Assembly (NCBI RefSeq): GCF_021401085.1
Contig: NZ_JACBFP010000009.1
Location: 1-64,000, forward strand
From: Chryseobacterium sp. R2A-55
GTDB taxonomy: Bacteria; Bacteroidota; Bacteroidia; Flavobacteriales; Weeksellaceae
Length of the DNA: 64,000 nucleotides
Reading direction: 5' to 3'
Positions within the stretch are counted from its first letter, which is position 1; each line of letters starts with the position of its first letter. The position numbers and the translations under genes are program-made. The notes beneath the pieces are model-generated. The model saw nothing but the letters and a program-made list of their open reading frames with translations, did no database searches and had not been told where the DNA came from. Positions 25,948 to 33,415 of the stretch are shown piece after piece.

Positions 25948-26151
25948 TTAATTGTTTTTTTCTGGATTAGACTTCGGCTCATCTGCCGGTTTTTTGTCCT
26001 CTTCTTTCACCGCATCCTTAAATTCTTTGATTCCAGAACCTAAACCTCGCATCATTTCAGGGATTTTCTTTCCGCCGAAGAGTACGAGCAAAAGCAGTGC
26101 GACGATCAAAAGGTGTTGCCAAGAAAGCGCTAATATTGTTAGTGTAAACAT
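25948..26151 (-). CDS. tatA: Sec-independent translocase subunit TatA/E
   Basis: A 67-residue protein with the TatA layout: a short N-terminal membrane helix (LLIVALLLLVLF), the hinge FGGKKIPEMMRGLGSGIKEF with the conserved Phe-Gly, then an amphipathic helix and a charged tail. TatA oligomers form the pore for folded Tat substrates. tatC is not in the window. It lies between the EnvC-like gene (33 nt) and the DUF4254 gene, all on the minus strand. Confidence 0.92.
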   Translation of the reverse strand: MFTLTILALSWQHLLIVALLLLVLFGGKKIPEMMRGLGSGIKEFKDAVKEEDKKPADEPKSNPEKNN

Positions 26152-26184
26152 TGTTGAAATTTTCTGTAAAGTTAAAGTTATTTT

Positions 26185-27768
26185 TTAATTTACCCAACCC
26201 AGTGGATCAACCGGGTTGCTTCCGTACCAGATCTGGAAATCAAGGGTGTAAGTGCTGTCATAATCTTCGGCAACGGTTCCTATGGAGGTTCCTGCTGCAA
26301 CATTCTGATTTGCGGAAACCATGGTGGAAGCTAAATTGGCATAAATGCTGAAGTAATCGCCATGTTTTACGATCACCGTTTTGGAACCATCACCGGAAGC
26401 AACCACCCTGGAAACTGTTCCCGGAGCAATGCATTTCGCCACTGTGCCTTTGGTCACCGCGATTTTGATTCCGTTATTTTCTTCCACAATATTCTTGAAA
26501 ACCGGATGGGGTTGTCTGCCAAATCGGTGCGTAATTTCTCCTGAAACAGGCATGCTCATTCTCCCTTTGTTGGCCGCAAAATTGCTTCCCACTGCTGAAT
26601 TCACCCCGAAATTCGTCATTACCTTTGTTTCGGCGGCTTTCTTTTCGTCTTCATTTTTCTTGGCCAAATTTGCTTGTGCAGCGCCTGCTGCAGCGGCTTT
26701 GTTTGCGGCGGCTTTTGCCAATGCTGCTGCATCTGCTGCTTCTTTTGCAGCAGTTAATCTTCTTGCTTCGGCTTTTTCCGCGTCTGCGGCTCTTCTGGCG
26801 TCTTCAGTTTTTTTGGCATCTGCTGCGGCTGCGAGTCTGGCTTTTTCAGCTTCGTCTGCGGCTTTCCTGTCTGCGATATCTTTTAATCTCTTTGCTTCTT
26901 CATCAGCTTTTTTCTTTTCTAGAGCCAAAGCTTCCAACCTTGCCTTGTTTTCAGCTTCAATCTTTGCCTTTTCCTTCTCGGCGGCGATTTTTGCCAGACG
27001 AATCTTTTCAGCTTCTTCTTTTTTTCTGGCCTCTTCGTTCGCTTTCGCAATTCTGATTTCTTCCGCAATGATTGCACGGATCTGTCCCTCTAGTTTTTTG
27101 GATTCCGCTTGTTTTTGCTTCAATTCTGCGGTAAGCTGGACTTCATTTTTCTTGAATTCTTCCAAAAGTGATTCCTTCTGCTTTCTTTCAGCCTCAATGG
27201 TGAGCAAGTCTTTTTGCTGGTTAGTGAGGATGGTTTCCTTATCTTTTACCGACTTTTGCCTTAATGCAATGCTTTGCTTCAATTTCTCAGCGGCGCCAGA
27301 TATTTCTGCAGCTTTTTTATCCTGGTAATCAGCGTAATCTTTTAAATACTGAACTCTTCTCAGTGCTTCACCGAGATTTTTGGAGGACAAAATAAAGGTC
27401 ACCTTATTTTGTACCCCTTTATTTTTGTAGGCTTTCACTAAAACTTCCGCATAATTTTTCCTTAAAACCGCAAGTTCCCGATTCTGGCGGTTGATTTCCA
27501 ACTGACGAAGATAGATATCATCCTCAATCAGCTTTTTTTCTTTCTGGGTATTGGAATACACCTTTTCCCGAAGCTGAATTTTTTTGTTCACTTCGTTCAG
27601 ATAGGCAATGGAAAGTTTTGATTGTTGCTGAGTTTTTGCCAGATTGGAGTTGATCGCGGCGATTTGTTTTTTCAGTTCCGCATTTTGCTTTTGAAGCTGT
27701 TCCTTTTTCTGGGCAGACAAAATTCCGAACAGAAAAATTCCCATTAAAAAGCCTATTTTCTTAATCAT
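26185..27768 (-). CDS. EnvC-like murein hydrolase activator with degenerate LytM domain
   Basis: A secreted protein of 527 residues with a signal peptide (ends GILSAQ), a long coiled coil (about 20-260), a very Ala- and Lys-rich middle (about 260-380) and a C-terminal LytM/peptidase M23 domain of about 115 residues. The zinc ligands of active M23 enzymes are not kept: the first His/Asp site reads EENNGIKIAV, and the HxH motif reads LDFQIW, with Asp in place of His. This matches EnvC, a non-catalytic protein that switches on amidases at the division site under FtsEX. It overlaps the DUF4292 gene by four bases. The antisense frame over the Ala-rich part is open but is a composition effect. Confidence 0.87.
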   Translation of the reverse strand: MIKKIGFLMGIFLFGILSAQKKEQLQKQNAELKKQIAAINSNLAKTQQQSKLSIAYLNEVNKKIQLREKVYSNTQKEKKLIEDDIYLRQLEINRQNRELAVLRKNYAEVLVKAYKNKGVQNKVTFILSSKNLGEALRRVQYLKDYADYQDKKAAEISGAAEKLKQSIALRQKSVKDKETILTNQQKDLLTIEAERKQKESLLEEFKKNEVQLTAELKQKQAESKKLEGQIRAIIAEEIRIAKANEEARKKEEAEKIRLAKIAAEKEKAKIEAENKARLEALALEKKKADEEAKRLKDIADRKAADEAEKARLAAAADAKKTEDARRAADAEKAEARRLTAAKEAADAAALAKAAANKAAAAGAAQANLAKKNEDEKKAAETKVMTNFGVNSAVGSNFAANKGRMSMPVSGEITHRFGRQPHPVFKNIVEENNGIKIAVTKGTVAKCIAPGTVSRVVASGDGSKTVIVKHGDYFSIYANLASTMVSANQNVAAGTSIGTVAEDYDSTYTLDFQIWYGSNPVDPLGWVN

Positions 27769-28559
27769 CTAATCTCAGTTTTCGTGTAATTATTGGGGAC
27801 GGAATAAGGGGTGTCCATTCTAGAACTGTCAAATTTCGTATTTTCCATGAAAATCTGACTTGTTTTTGTACCTTTTATAATTATTTTAACATATTTTGGC
27901 ATTTTCATGTTTTCGAAATTTTCATAGTCTGCATAAGAGATTTCCAGTTGGTCGCCGGTCTTGATTTCATTCAGAATGACTTTTATTAAATCAAAATCAA
28001 CTGAATAATCAAGAGAAACAGCATATTCCGATATTTTTCCCTTATTTTCGAATTTCATATTTTTTGTGGAGCTCAAATTGTAGCCTTGTGCATTTCTGGT
28101 AAGCACAAAATCTTTTTCATTCACCGGAATAAATGTTCTTCCCAGCAATAAATTTTGCAGCGAATTATAATCTATGAAATTCACGTTCAACAAGTTGTTC
28201 AAATATGTAAAATCGGACTCGATGTAGGTTTTGTTCCACTTTTCGTAACCGCGGATTCCTTCCGGAGTTGCCATTCCACGACCAACATTCAGAATGACAG
28301 CGACCAAATTCATCCAAATTTTTTGACCGTTTTCAAGGTAGATCGTCGCATCCAATGTGGGGATATAACTTCCGGTTTCCACATTGACTCTGGAATTGAT
28401 TTTCACCTGCTGGAAATCTGGTTTCATTTTAATTTTGTCAAAGAATTCAGTACTGGAGCTGACTGGCGCATTGGAGCTGATTGGTGCATTGACCGCAGTT
28501 TTTGTTTTGCAGGAAATGACCAGAATGAAAGTCAGCAGCGCTAAAATATATTTTTTCAT
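27765..28559 (-). CDS. DUF4292 lipoprotein
   Basis: A 264-residue lipoprotein (signal MKKYILALLTFILVISC, lipobox VISC) of family DUF4292. The linker after the Cys has an imperfect repeat APISSNAPVSSS. The domain contains INSRVNVETGSYIPTLDATI, a beta-rich core with IWMNLVAVILNVGRGMATPE and the later LEISYADYENFENMKMPK; such an arrangement recalls LolA/LolB-like folds, though this is inference from strand pattern only. The first gene of the envelope run with the EnvC-like protein, to which it is coupled by an ATGA overlap. Confidence 0.8.
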   Translation of the reverse strand: MKKYILALLTFILVISCKTKTAVNAPISSNAPVSSSTEFFDKIKMKPDFQQVKINSRVNVETGSYIPTLDATIYLENGQKIWMNLVAVILNVGRGMATPEGIRGYEKWNKTYIESDFTYLNNLLNVNFIDYNSLQNLLLGRTFIPVNEKDFVLTRNAQGYNLSSTKNMKFENKGKISEYAVSLDYSVDFDLIKVILNEIKTGDQLEISYADYENFENMKMPKYVKIIIKGTKTSQIFMENTKFDSSRMDTPYSVPNNYTKTEIR

Positions 28560-28610
28560 TATTTTACTTCTAGATGTTATTGCCTAAAGTTTTGCAATAT
28601 TAACGCCAAA

Positions 28611-28632
28611 CCACACAAATTGTTTTGTGTGG
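28611..28632 (-). terminator. Hairpin between the nucleotidyltransferase and DUF4292 genes
   Basis: CCACACAAA and TTTGTGTGG form a perfect 9-bp stem with a 4-nt loop. On the minus strand only three Ts follow, so termination by it is possible but not certain. It lies about 57 nt after the nucleotidyltransferase stop. Confidence 0.5.
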
Positions 28633-28689
28633 CTTGATTTGAGATTTTTGTGGGTTGGTTTATAAAATTGCCTAAAGCCAAAATCATGC

Positions 28690-29715
28690 TTAGTCCACGT
28701 CCTTCGAGAGGAAATCCAAAACGGAATAATCACCCAGCGATATTTCTCGCGCCACTCCGAAATATTTGGCGCAGCTGCCGATCATGGAGTTGCTCAGATT
28801 TCCGTGGTCGATTACGGTGTTTTCTTGGATCAGGGAATTATCGATATTGGAATTGATGATCATGGTATTATTACCTATCGACGCGAAAGGTCCTATTTTA
28901 GAGTTGGAAATGGTCACGTTCTCACCAATGAAACAAGGTGGAATAATGAGCGAATTCTCAATTTTTGCAGATGCCGGATAATTAGAAAACGCTTCTTTTT
29001 CGTAGTTTAAAACTTTTCCGTTGGTTTCCACGGTGGCATTTTTGTTTCCGCAGTCCATCCAATCGTCAACTTTTCCTAAGGAGAATTTTGCACCTTTTTG
29101 CCGAAGATTTTCAAGTGCCGTTGTTAACTGAAATTCCCCGCCTTCTTTGATGTTGTTGTTCATGATGAAGTTGATTTCATCCATCAGCTTTTCTGCCGAA
29201 TGGAAATAATAGATTCCTATAATCGCCAAATCGGAAACAAAAGTTTTCGGTTTTTCCACGAAATCAGTGATGAAGCCATAATCGTCTAATTTCACCACTC
29301 CAAATGCGGTTGGATCTTCCACTTTTTTCACCCAGATGACGCCATCGGAATTTTTGTCAAGTTGGAAGTCTGCCTTAAATAAAGTGTCTGCGAAAGCTAC
29401 CACCACATCTCCCTGCATTGATTTTTCAGCACATTTGATGGCGTGTGCGGTTCCCAGTGGCTCATCCTGAACGTAGATACTCCCTTTAGCGCCTAATTTT
29501 TCGGCAATCTTAAGCAGCGATTCTTCCACATCAGAACCGAAATCTCCAATAATGAAAGCGATTTCGTCAATTTTTTCTCCTGCCACTCTCGCGATGTCTT
29601 CCACCAATCTTTGCACAATCGGTTTTCCGGCGATTGGGATTAAAGGTTTTGGAACAGTGAGTGTGTGTGGTCTTAAACGGGAACCTCTTCCCGCCATCGG
29701 AACGATGATCTTCAT
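28690..29715 (-). CDS. Sugar-phosphate nucleotidyltransferase with left-handed beta-helix
   Basis: A 341-residue enzyme. The N-terminal two-thirds is a nucleotidyltransferase domain with the signature PMAGRGSRLRPHTLTVPKPL (Gly9, Gly11, Arg13, Lys23) and the metal-binding Asp in FADTLF near 109. The C-terminal third shows hexapeptide-type repeats (ENSLIIPPCFIGENV, SKIGPFASIGNNTMI). It activates a sugar-1-phosphate, most likely to a dTDP-, UDP- or GDP-sugar; the exact pair cannot be told. It closes an operon with dut and a flippase, so a role in surface glycan synthesis is likely. RfbD, encoded elsewhere in the window, would need a dTDP-sugar, but a link is not shown. Confidence 0.85.
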   Translation of the reverse strand: MKIIVPMAGRGSRLRPHTLTVPKPLIPIAGKPIVQRLVEDIARVAGEKIDEIAFIIGDFGSDVEESLLKIAEKLGAKGSIYVQDEPLGTAHAIKCAEKSMQGDVVVAFADTLFKADFQLDKNSDGVIWVKKVEDPTAFGVVKLDDYGFITDFVEKPKTFVSDLAIIGIYYFHSAEKLMDEINFIMNNNIKEGGEFQLTTALENLRQKGAKFSLGKVDDWMDCGNKNATVETNGKVLNYEKEAFSNYPASAKIENSLIIPPCFIGENVTISNSKIGPFASIGNNTMIINSNIDNSLIQENTVIDHGNLSNSMIGSCAKYFGVAREISLGDYSVLDFLSKDVD

Positions 29716-29766
29716 AGTTTTTTTAATTTTTTAAAATGTTTTGAATGGTGTTTAGGATGGGTGGAT

Positions 29767-30198
29767 TTACTTTGAAGTACTTCCGAATCCGCCTCCACCT
29801 CTTTCTGTTTCGCTGAGTTCAGAAACTTCTTCCCAAATGGCGCTTTCGTGTCTTGCGATTACCATTTGAGCGATTCTGTCGCCGTCATTGATGGTGAAAT
29901 CGTCTTTTGACAAATTTACCAAAATTACTCCGATTTCTCCTCGGTAATCCGCGTCCACAGTTCCCGGAGCATTCAGGACGGTAACTCCATTTTTAATGGC
30001 TAATCCGCTTCTGGGGCGTATTTGAGCTTCATAATTCTCCGGGAGTTCGATAAAAAGTCCCGTAGGAATCAGTTTCCTTTCCAATGGTAACATGGTGATG
30101 CTTTTGTCTAGATTCGCGTAGAGATCCATTCCTGCAGAAAGTGCGGTTTGGTATTTCGGTAATGCGTGTTTACTTTTATTAATAATTCTGATTTTCAT
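29767..30198 (-). CDS. dut: Deoxyuridine triphosphatase (dUTPase)
   Basis: A trimeric dUTPase of 143 residues, which hydrolyses dUTP to dUMP and keeps uracil out of DNA. All five family motifs are present: [31 protein letters not shown] with the catalytic Asp, [10 protein letters not shown], and the C-terminal arm [11 protein letters not shown] with the stacking Phe. It lies one base after the stop of the flippase gene, so it is part of that operon even though the roles differ. Confidence 0.95.
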   Translation of the reverse strand: MKIRIINKSKHALPKYQTALSAGMDLYANLDKSITMLPLERKLIPTGLFIELPENYEAQIRPRSGLAIKNGVTVLNAPGTVDADYRGEIGVILVNLSKDDFTINDGDRIAQMVIARHESAIWEEVSELSETERGGGGFGSTSK

Positions 30199-30199
30199 G

Positions 30200-31651
30200 C
30201 TAACTGTTTCTTAATCTGTGTAAATTGTCTTTTTCAAGGTAAAAAACCAGTGCTAAAAATACGATTAATAATGTGTTCCCTAAAATAAAATTTCCATCAA
30301 ATACATAATAGGACAAAACCGAAAACAAAATGCTCAACCCCAAATATCCCAAAATTTTCTTCATATTATAGGGAACCGGATAATAATACTGGCCAAGAAA
30401 ATAGGATACTGTCATCATGGAAAAATAGCTTAAGAAAGTACCCCAAGTTGAAGCCCAATAACCATATTTAGGAATAAAATAGAAGTTCACCAAAATGGTG
30501 ACCAGCGCTCCCAAAATCGAGAGGTATGCGCCAAAAATCGTTTTGTCTGAAAGTTTGTACCAAACTGACATGTTGAGATAAATTCCCAGAAAAACAGCTG
30601 CCATTAATACAATGGGAACAATGGGAATTCCTTCGTTATAAGCCGGATTCGAAAGGTAAAGTTTTCCAAGCCAGTCCAGATTTGCACAAAGCGCAAGTAA
30701 GATTACACTGTTCACAATGACAAACATGTCCATCAGTTTTGCGTAAGAACGACCGGAGTTTTCATTCTTGGCATGAGAGAAGAAGAACGGCTCGATTCCC
30801 AAAAGATAGGCCTGTCTAAATAAAGTCAAAAAGGTAACAATTTTGCAAACCGCACCATAAATCGCCATTTGTTCAGTGTTGATGCCGTCTGGAAGCAGGT
30901 ATTTCAGGAACTGTCTGTCCATGGTTTCGTTGATTACGCCGGCTAAACCGGCGATCGTAATTGGCCAGGAATACGCCATCATCTTTTTCCACAAATCCCA
31001 ACTGAAGGCGTTAATCCGAACTGATTTTAATTCCGAAAACAGCAACAAAAAAGTAACTGCACTCGCCACGAGATTTGCCACGAAGACGTAACCTATTCCA
31101 AATTCTTTGTCATAGCTGAATCCAAGTATTCCGTGCTTGCCAAGTCTGGGTAAAACTACGATGAATAAAACGACCAGCAGGAAATTGATGATTCCGTTGA
31201 TGATTTTGATGGCGGCATATTTTTTGGGGCGACCCGTTTTTCTTAAAATCACAAACGGCATTGTGGAAAGTCCGTCCAATCCGAGAACGAAGAGCATCAT
31301 CGTCAAAAGGTTGACCTGGTCAGGAGTCTTGAATGCAATCGCCAGATCTTGCCGGAAAATGTAGCAGAACAGCATGAAAAGAAACGAAGCTCCCAGCACA
31401 CTGATTGTTGCGGTGGATATCAGTTTTCGGCCGTCATTTTCTTTTTCCGCAAAACGAAAAAAAGTGGTCTCCATTCCATGAGACAGCAGCACAATGATGA
31501 TTCCCGCAACGGAATAAAAGTCGATGAAAGGAGCAAGTGCCTTCGGACCAAAAGCATGTGTTACAAACGGACTGATGATGAAAGGGAATAGCCGGATAAT
31601 CACTGTGCTTAATCCGTAAATAGCAGTTTGTCCGAGTAATTTCTTATACAA
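30200..31651 (-). CDS. Polysaccharide flippase (Wzx/MATE-like), TTG start
   Basis: An inner-membrane protein of 483 residues with about 12-14 helices in the pattern of the MVF/MOP oligosaccharide flippase group. The N-terminus [20 protein letters not shown] and the segment [20 protein letters not shown] are typical of the Bacteroidota lipopolysaccharide/oligosaccharide flippase branch. It likely moves lipid-linked sugars across the inner membrane. No ATG is found upstream in frame; TTG at 31651 gives the expected family N-terminus and lies 17 nt after a good -7 box. It heads the operon with dut and the nucleotidyltransferase. Confidence 0.85.
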   Translation of the reverse strand: MYKKLLGQTAIYGLSTVIIRLFPFIISPFVTHAFGPKALAPFIDFYSVAGIIIVLLSHGMETTFFRFAEKENDGRKLISTATISVLGASFLFMLFCYIFRQDLAIAFKTPDQVNLLTMMLFVLGLDGLSTMPFVILRKTGRPKKYAAIKIINGIINFLLVVLFIVVLPRLGKHGILGFSYDKEFGIGYVFVANLVASAVTFLLLFSELKSVRINAFSWDLWKKMMAYSWPITIAGLAGVINETMDRQFLKYLLPDGINTEQMAIYGAVCKIVTFLTLFRQAYLLGIEPFFFSHAKNENSGRSYAKLMDMFVIVNSVILLALCANLDWLGKLYLSNPAYNEGIPIVPIVLMAAVFLGIYLNMSVWYKLSDKTIFGAYLSILGALVTILVNFYFIPKYGYWASTWGTFLSYFSMMTVSYFLGQYYYPVPYNMKKILGYLGLSILFSVLSYYVFDGNFILGNTLLIVFLALVFYLEKDNLHRLRNS

Positions 31652-31668
31652 GATGTGTTTATTTTCCG

Positions 31669-31701
31669 CAAAGGTAATTATTAGTTTTATTTCCTCATCA
31701 A
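31669..31701 (-). promoter_or_regulatory. Promoter of the flippase-dut-nucleotidyltransferase operon
   Basis: On the minus strand TTG (31701-31699), a 22-nt spacer and TACCTTTG (31676-31669) fit the Bacteroidota pattern. Transcription would start about 10 nt before the TTG start codon. Confidence 0.6.
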
Positions 31702-31778
31702 TCGGTTAAAGAGATTACTTTGGTGCGAGGAAATAATTATAACTAAATTTACCCTGTAATTAATCATTGGAAAAAGTC

Positions 31779-33113
31779 ATGAAAACCCTAATAAAAAATG
31801 CCACCATCGTGAATGAGAATCAGATATTTATTACTGATCTGCTCATTGAAAACGATGTCATTTCCAAAATTGGCAAAAACATTTCCGAAGAAGGCATTGA
31901 CAAGGTAATTGATGCGACAGGAAAATTTCTGCTTCCAGGAATTATTGATGACCAGGTGCATTTTCGGGAACCCGGACTCATTCACAAAGGCGATATCGAA
32001 AGTGAATCCAGAGCTGCGATTGCGGGTGGAATCACCAGTTTCATTGAGCAGCCGAATACTGTCCCGAATGCCGTAACTCAGGGGATTTTGGAAGAAAAGT
32101 ACAAAATCGCAGCACAGAAATCTTTCGCCAATTATTCCTTTACGATGGGCGGCACGAATGACAATCTGGAAGAAGTTTTAAAAACAAATCCCAGAAATGT
32201 TGCTGGAATCAAACTTTTCCTCGGTTCGTCCACCGGAAATATGTTGGTTGATCATCCGGAAACTTTGGAAAAAATCTTTAGTGAGTGCAAGATGTTGATT
32301 TGCGTTCATTGCGAAGACGAAGGAACGATTAGAAGAAATACCGAAATCTACCGCGAAAAATTCGGTGACGATATTCCAATGAAATATCATCACTTAATCA
32401 GAAGCGAAGAAGCATGCTATCTGTCCTCGTCAAAGGCAGTGGAACTTGCCCGGAAAACAGGAGCCCGGCTTCACGTTTTCCATGTTTCCACGGCGAAAGA
32501 ACTGGAACTTTTTAGAAATGACATCCCATTAAAAGACAAAAAAATTACTTCGGAAGTCTGCATCCATCATTTAACTTTTTCGAATGATGATTATGAAGAG
32601 AAAGGAACCTTGATCAAATGGAATCCGGCCATTAAAACAGAAAAAGATAAGGAAGCACTTTGGAAAGCAGTTCAGGATGGAAGAATTGATGTGATTGCCA
32701 CCGATCATGCGCCGCATACTTTGGAAGAAAAACACAATGTTTACACCAAAGCACCTTCCGGAGCACCAATGGTTCAGCATGCTTTATTGGTGATGCTCGA
32801 AAATCACAGAAACCGAAAAATCACCCTGGAAAAAATAGTTGAGAAAATGTGTCATAATCCTGCAATTCTTTTTCAGATTGAAAAACGCGGCTTTATCCGG
32901 GAAGGGTTCAAAGCCGATTTGGTTCTGGTGGATTTGAATACCGAATGGACGGTTTCCAAAGAAAATATCCTGTACCAATGCGGGTGGAGTCCCTTGGAAG
33001 GAATGACTTTTCATTCGAAAGTCACCCACACTTTCGTGAATGGTTTTCTGGCTTATGAAAATGGAAATATTTCAGCCGAAAAACATGGTGAAAGATTGTT
33101 GTTCGAGAGGTGA
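31779..33113 (+). CDS. pyrC: Dihydroorotase
   Basis: A zinc amidohydrolase of 444 residues that closes carbamoyl-aspartate to dihydroorotate in pyrimidine synthesis. The metal and substrate motif reads DDQVHFREPG: His61 and Arg63 are kept, but the first His of the usual HxH is Gln59. Bacteroidota dihydroorotases commonly read this way. Further ligands are in CVHCEDE and LHVFHVST, and the catalytic Asp is in ATDHAPH. The ATG at 31779 is chosen; an upstream TTG would add four residues. PyrG, another pyrimidine gene, is about 19 kb away. Confidence 0.9.
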   Translation: MKTLIKNATIVNENQIFITDLLIENDVISKIGKNISEEGIDKVIDATGKFLLPGIIDDQVHFREPGLIHKGDIESESRAAIAGGITSFIEQPNTVPNAVTQGILEEKYKIAAQKSFANYSFTMGGTNDNLEEVLKTNPRNVAGIKLFLGSSTGNMLVDHPETLEKIFSECKMLICVHCEDEGTIRRNTEIYREKFGDDIPMKYHHLIRSEEACYLSSSKAVELARKTGARLHVFHVSTAKELELFRNDIPLKDKKITSEVCIHHLTFSNDDYEEKGTLIKWNPAIKTEKDKEALWKAVQDGRIDVIATDHAPHTLEEKHNVYTKAPSGAPMVQHALLVMLENHRNRKITLEKIVEKMCHNPAILFQIEKRGFIREGFKADLVLVDLNTEWTVSKENILYQCGWSPLEGMTFHSKVTHTFVNGFLAYENGNISAEKHGERLLFER

Positions 33114-33415
33114 TTTTGGGAGCAGCTCTTTTTGTTTGATCAGACAGTTTGTTTGGAACCAGCTTTTTTGTGGAGGAAACCATGATTTTAAGCCTTTCAG
33201 AGATGATTACTTCACTTGCAACGCAATTTTTTTTTTGGTCAAGGGAATGGTTTCCAGTCTGGAAAAGTTGTGATATCTTTGAATTTATAACTTCAAGTAA
33301 AAAAAATTCTTGCGCTCAATCTGCTAGACTTCAGATTAAAATATTAGAAAGTCCCGAAAAGTGAAACATTTTAGTATAAATTTACACATATAAATAAATA
33401 TCAACTCAATTTAAT
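33114..33415. other. Intergenic stretch without a visible gene
   Basis: About 300 bases between pyrC and the M16 protease gene. The only thing supported is a -7 match at 33274-33281. Short open frames here have no start signals, no family likeness and odd composition. Confidence 0.5.
33274..33281 (+). promoter_or_regulatory. -7 box for the M16 peptidase gene
   Basis: TATCTTTG matches TAnnTTTG and lies about 135 nt before the ATG, which would give a long AT-rich leader. Confidence 0.45.

Noticed and set aside
26381-27328. A 315-codon open frame on the plus strand opposite the EnvC-like gene
   Set aside because: It mirrors the Ala/Lys-rich coiled coil on the other strand; the peptide is Ala/Ser/Phe-rich without any domain, and the minus-strand gene has signal peptide, motifs and operon context.
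33149-33364. Short open frames in the gap between pyrC and the M16 gene
   Set aside because: No promoter or ribosome binding signals fit them, the composition is unlike the neighbours, and no family likeness is visible.
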